Below are positions 5,459-5,992 of a DNA stretch of 5,992 nucleotides, one piece after another (the stretch's first letter is position 1; each line of letters begins with the position of its first letter). A model generated the notes under the pieces. That model searched no databases. It was not told where the DNA came from and was given only the letters and a program-made list of their open reading frames with translations. The DNA is from an uncultured Veillonella sp. GTDB lineage: Bacteria; Bacillota; Negativicutes; Veillonellales; Veillonellaceae. The position numbers and the translations under genes were made by a program. The DNA lies in assembly GCA_959608595.1 (NCBI GenBank), contig CAUHTB010000049.1, positions 1 to 5,992 on the forward strand. The letters are read 5' to 3'.

Positions 5459-5487
5459 TTAACTGTAAACAGTTTGCACTGTATAAA
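5459..5487 (+). promoter_or_regulatory. Candidate promoter with overlapping palindrome before the last gene
   Basis: TTAACT (5459-5464, 4 of 6) and TATAAA (5482-5487, 5 of 6) are separated by 17 nt, so transcription would start near 5494. A perfect palindrome AACTG-TAAA-CAGTT (5461-5474) overlaps the -35 and spacer, as an operator would. Both are short AT-rich matches. Confidence 0.4.
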
Positions 5488-5510
5488 TGTGATGAATAGG
5501 AGAGAGTATT

Positions 5511-5992
5511 ATGAGTATTGTACGTCTACCAGAATATGAAGCCGAGTTTGAGCCGGAAGTGTTTGAGATTTATGCATTGCCGCGCAGTGATGCGAATGGG
5601 GCTAGCCCTTATTTAGAGAAGTACCATAGACCATTAGTGTCCACCGATGCTATCCTAGATACTCGAACTGGCGTGCTTGACCGTAGCGAAGGCATTTTGA
5701 CGTGGATTATTGAGGGCCTTGATGATAGATGGGGTTATTCTTTTGAGCCGCACGGTGTCTATAAACTGTTAGTTAAGAAAGCTAAGCCCATAGAGGATTT
5801 AGGCTATATGCGTCCTTCTTGGAATAATCGCTATTATGTACTTGAGGTGTTAGAGGAACATGCTAAACATAGCGAGTTAGAGGCGTTGTCGGCTTATTTG
5901 AAAACCCCTAAATACCTTCATACTGACAGGGGTGACTTCCTGTTAAATCGAGAGTATCAATATTACACAGCGAGAATTGATGATTATGCATT
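5511..5992 (+). CDS. Uncharacterised acidic protein, 5' part only
   Basis: An open frame starts at ATG 5511, 6 nt after AGGAGAG (5498-5504), and runs for 160 codons off the right edge. The start MSIVRLPEYEAEFEPEVFEIY has no signal peptide or transmembrane segment, so the protein is probably cytoplasmic. It is rich in Glu, Asp, Tyr and Trp. Visible blocks are ILTWIIEGLDDRWGYSFEP (62-80), GVYKLLVKKAKP (82-93), NNRYYVLEVLEE (105-116) and GDFLLNREYQYYTARIDDY (141-159). The last block resembles, from memory, the opening of DUF2262-type domains (pattern GxFxLxRxxxxxxxxID), whose function is unknown; the resemblance is weak. A sampled line has about 52% GC, higher than the rest of the window. It may form a transcription unit with the upstream 280-residue gene or use its own promoter at 5459-5487. 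Confidence 0.75.
   Translation, partial: MSIVRLPEYEAEFEPEVFEIYALPRSDANGASPYLEKYHRPLVSTDAILDTRTGVLDRSEGILTWIIEGLDDRWGYSFEPHGVYKLLVKKAKPIEDLGYMRPSWNNRYYVLEVLEEHAKHSELEALSAYLKTPKYLHTDRGDFLLNREYQYYTARIDDYA

Overview
The window looks like a diderm Firmicute, most likely Veillonella or a close relative in the Negativicutes. It combines AT-rich DNA, strong purine-rich ribosome binding sites and hairpin-plus-T terminators with an outer-membrane trimeric autotransporter adhesin whose anchor resembles Veillonella YadA-like proteins as I remember them. This assignment rests on recalled sequence, not on a database search. All genes found are on the + strand.

Region 1 (1-2437) is the 3' part of a type II-A CRISPR-Cas operon: the last 64 codons of cas9, then cas1, cas2 and csn2, tightly packed and closed by a strong intrinsic terminator. 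The Cas9 tail resembles the end of Staphylococcus aureus-type Cas9. Csn2 is a 302-residue protein resembling the long Streptococcus thermophilus-type Csn2, not the roughly 220-residue short form. Cas1 and Cas2 integrate new spacers, Csn2 assists this as a ring-shaped DNA-end binding protein, and Cas9 selects PAM-bearing spacers and does the interference. No CRISPR repeat, array or tracrRNA is visible in the window, so these must lie upstream of cas9 or elsewhere.

Region 2 (2438-4390) holds one gene for a 576-residue trimeric autotransporter adhesin: signal peptide, Asn-rich and YadA-like head repeats, neck, short stalk, membrane anchor and an unusual C-terminal coiled-coil tail. A convincing promoter lies just after the csn2 terminator. 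The leader of about 135 nt carries tandem 11-bp repeats and a terminator-like hairpin, which suggests regulated expression. A second strong terminator follows the gene.

Region 3 (4391-5992) holds two genes without an assigned function, a 280-residue acidic protein and the first 160 residues of another acidic protein. No terminator is visible between them. Sampled lines rise in GC from about 28% in csn2 to about 52% in the last gene, so the cas operon may be a horizontally acquired insert beside host surface and accessory genes. I do not see a clearly new system. The items most worth checking are the Cas9/Csn2 combination, the adhesin leader, the adhesin's C-terminal tail and a perfect hairpin inside cas1.
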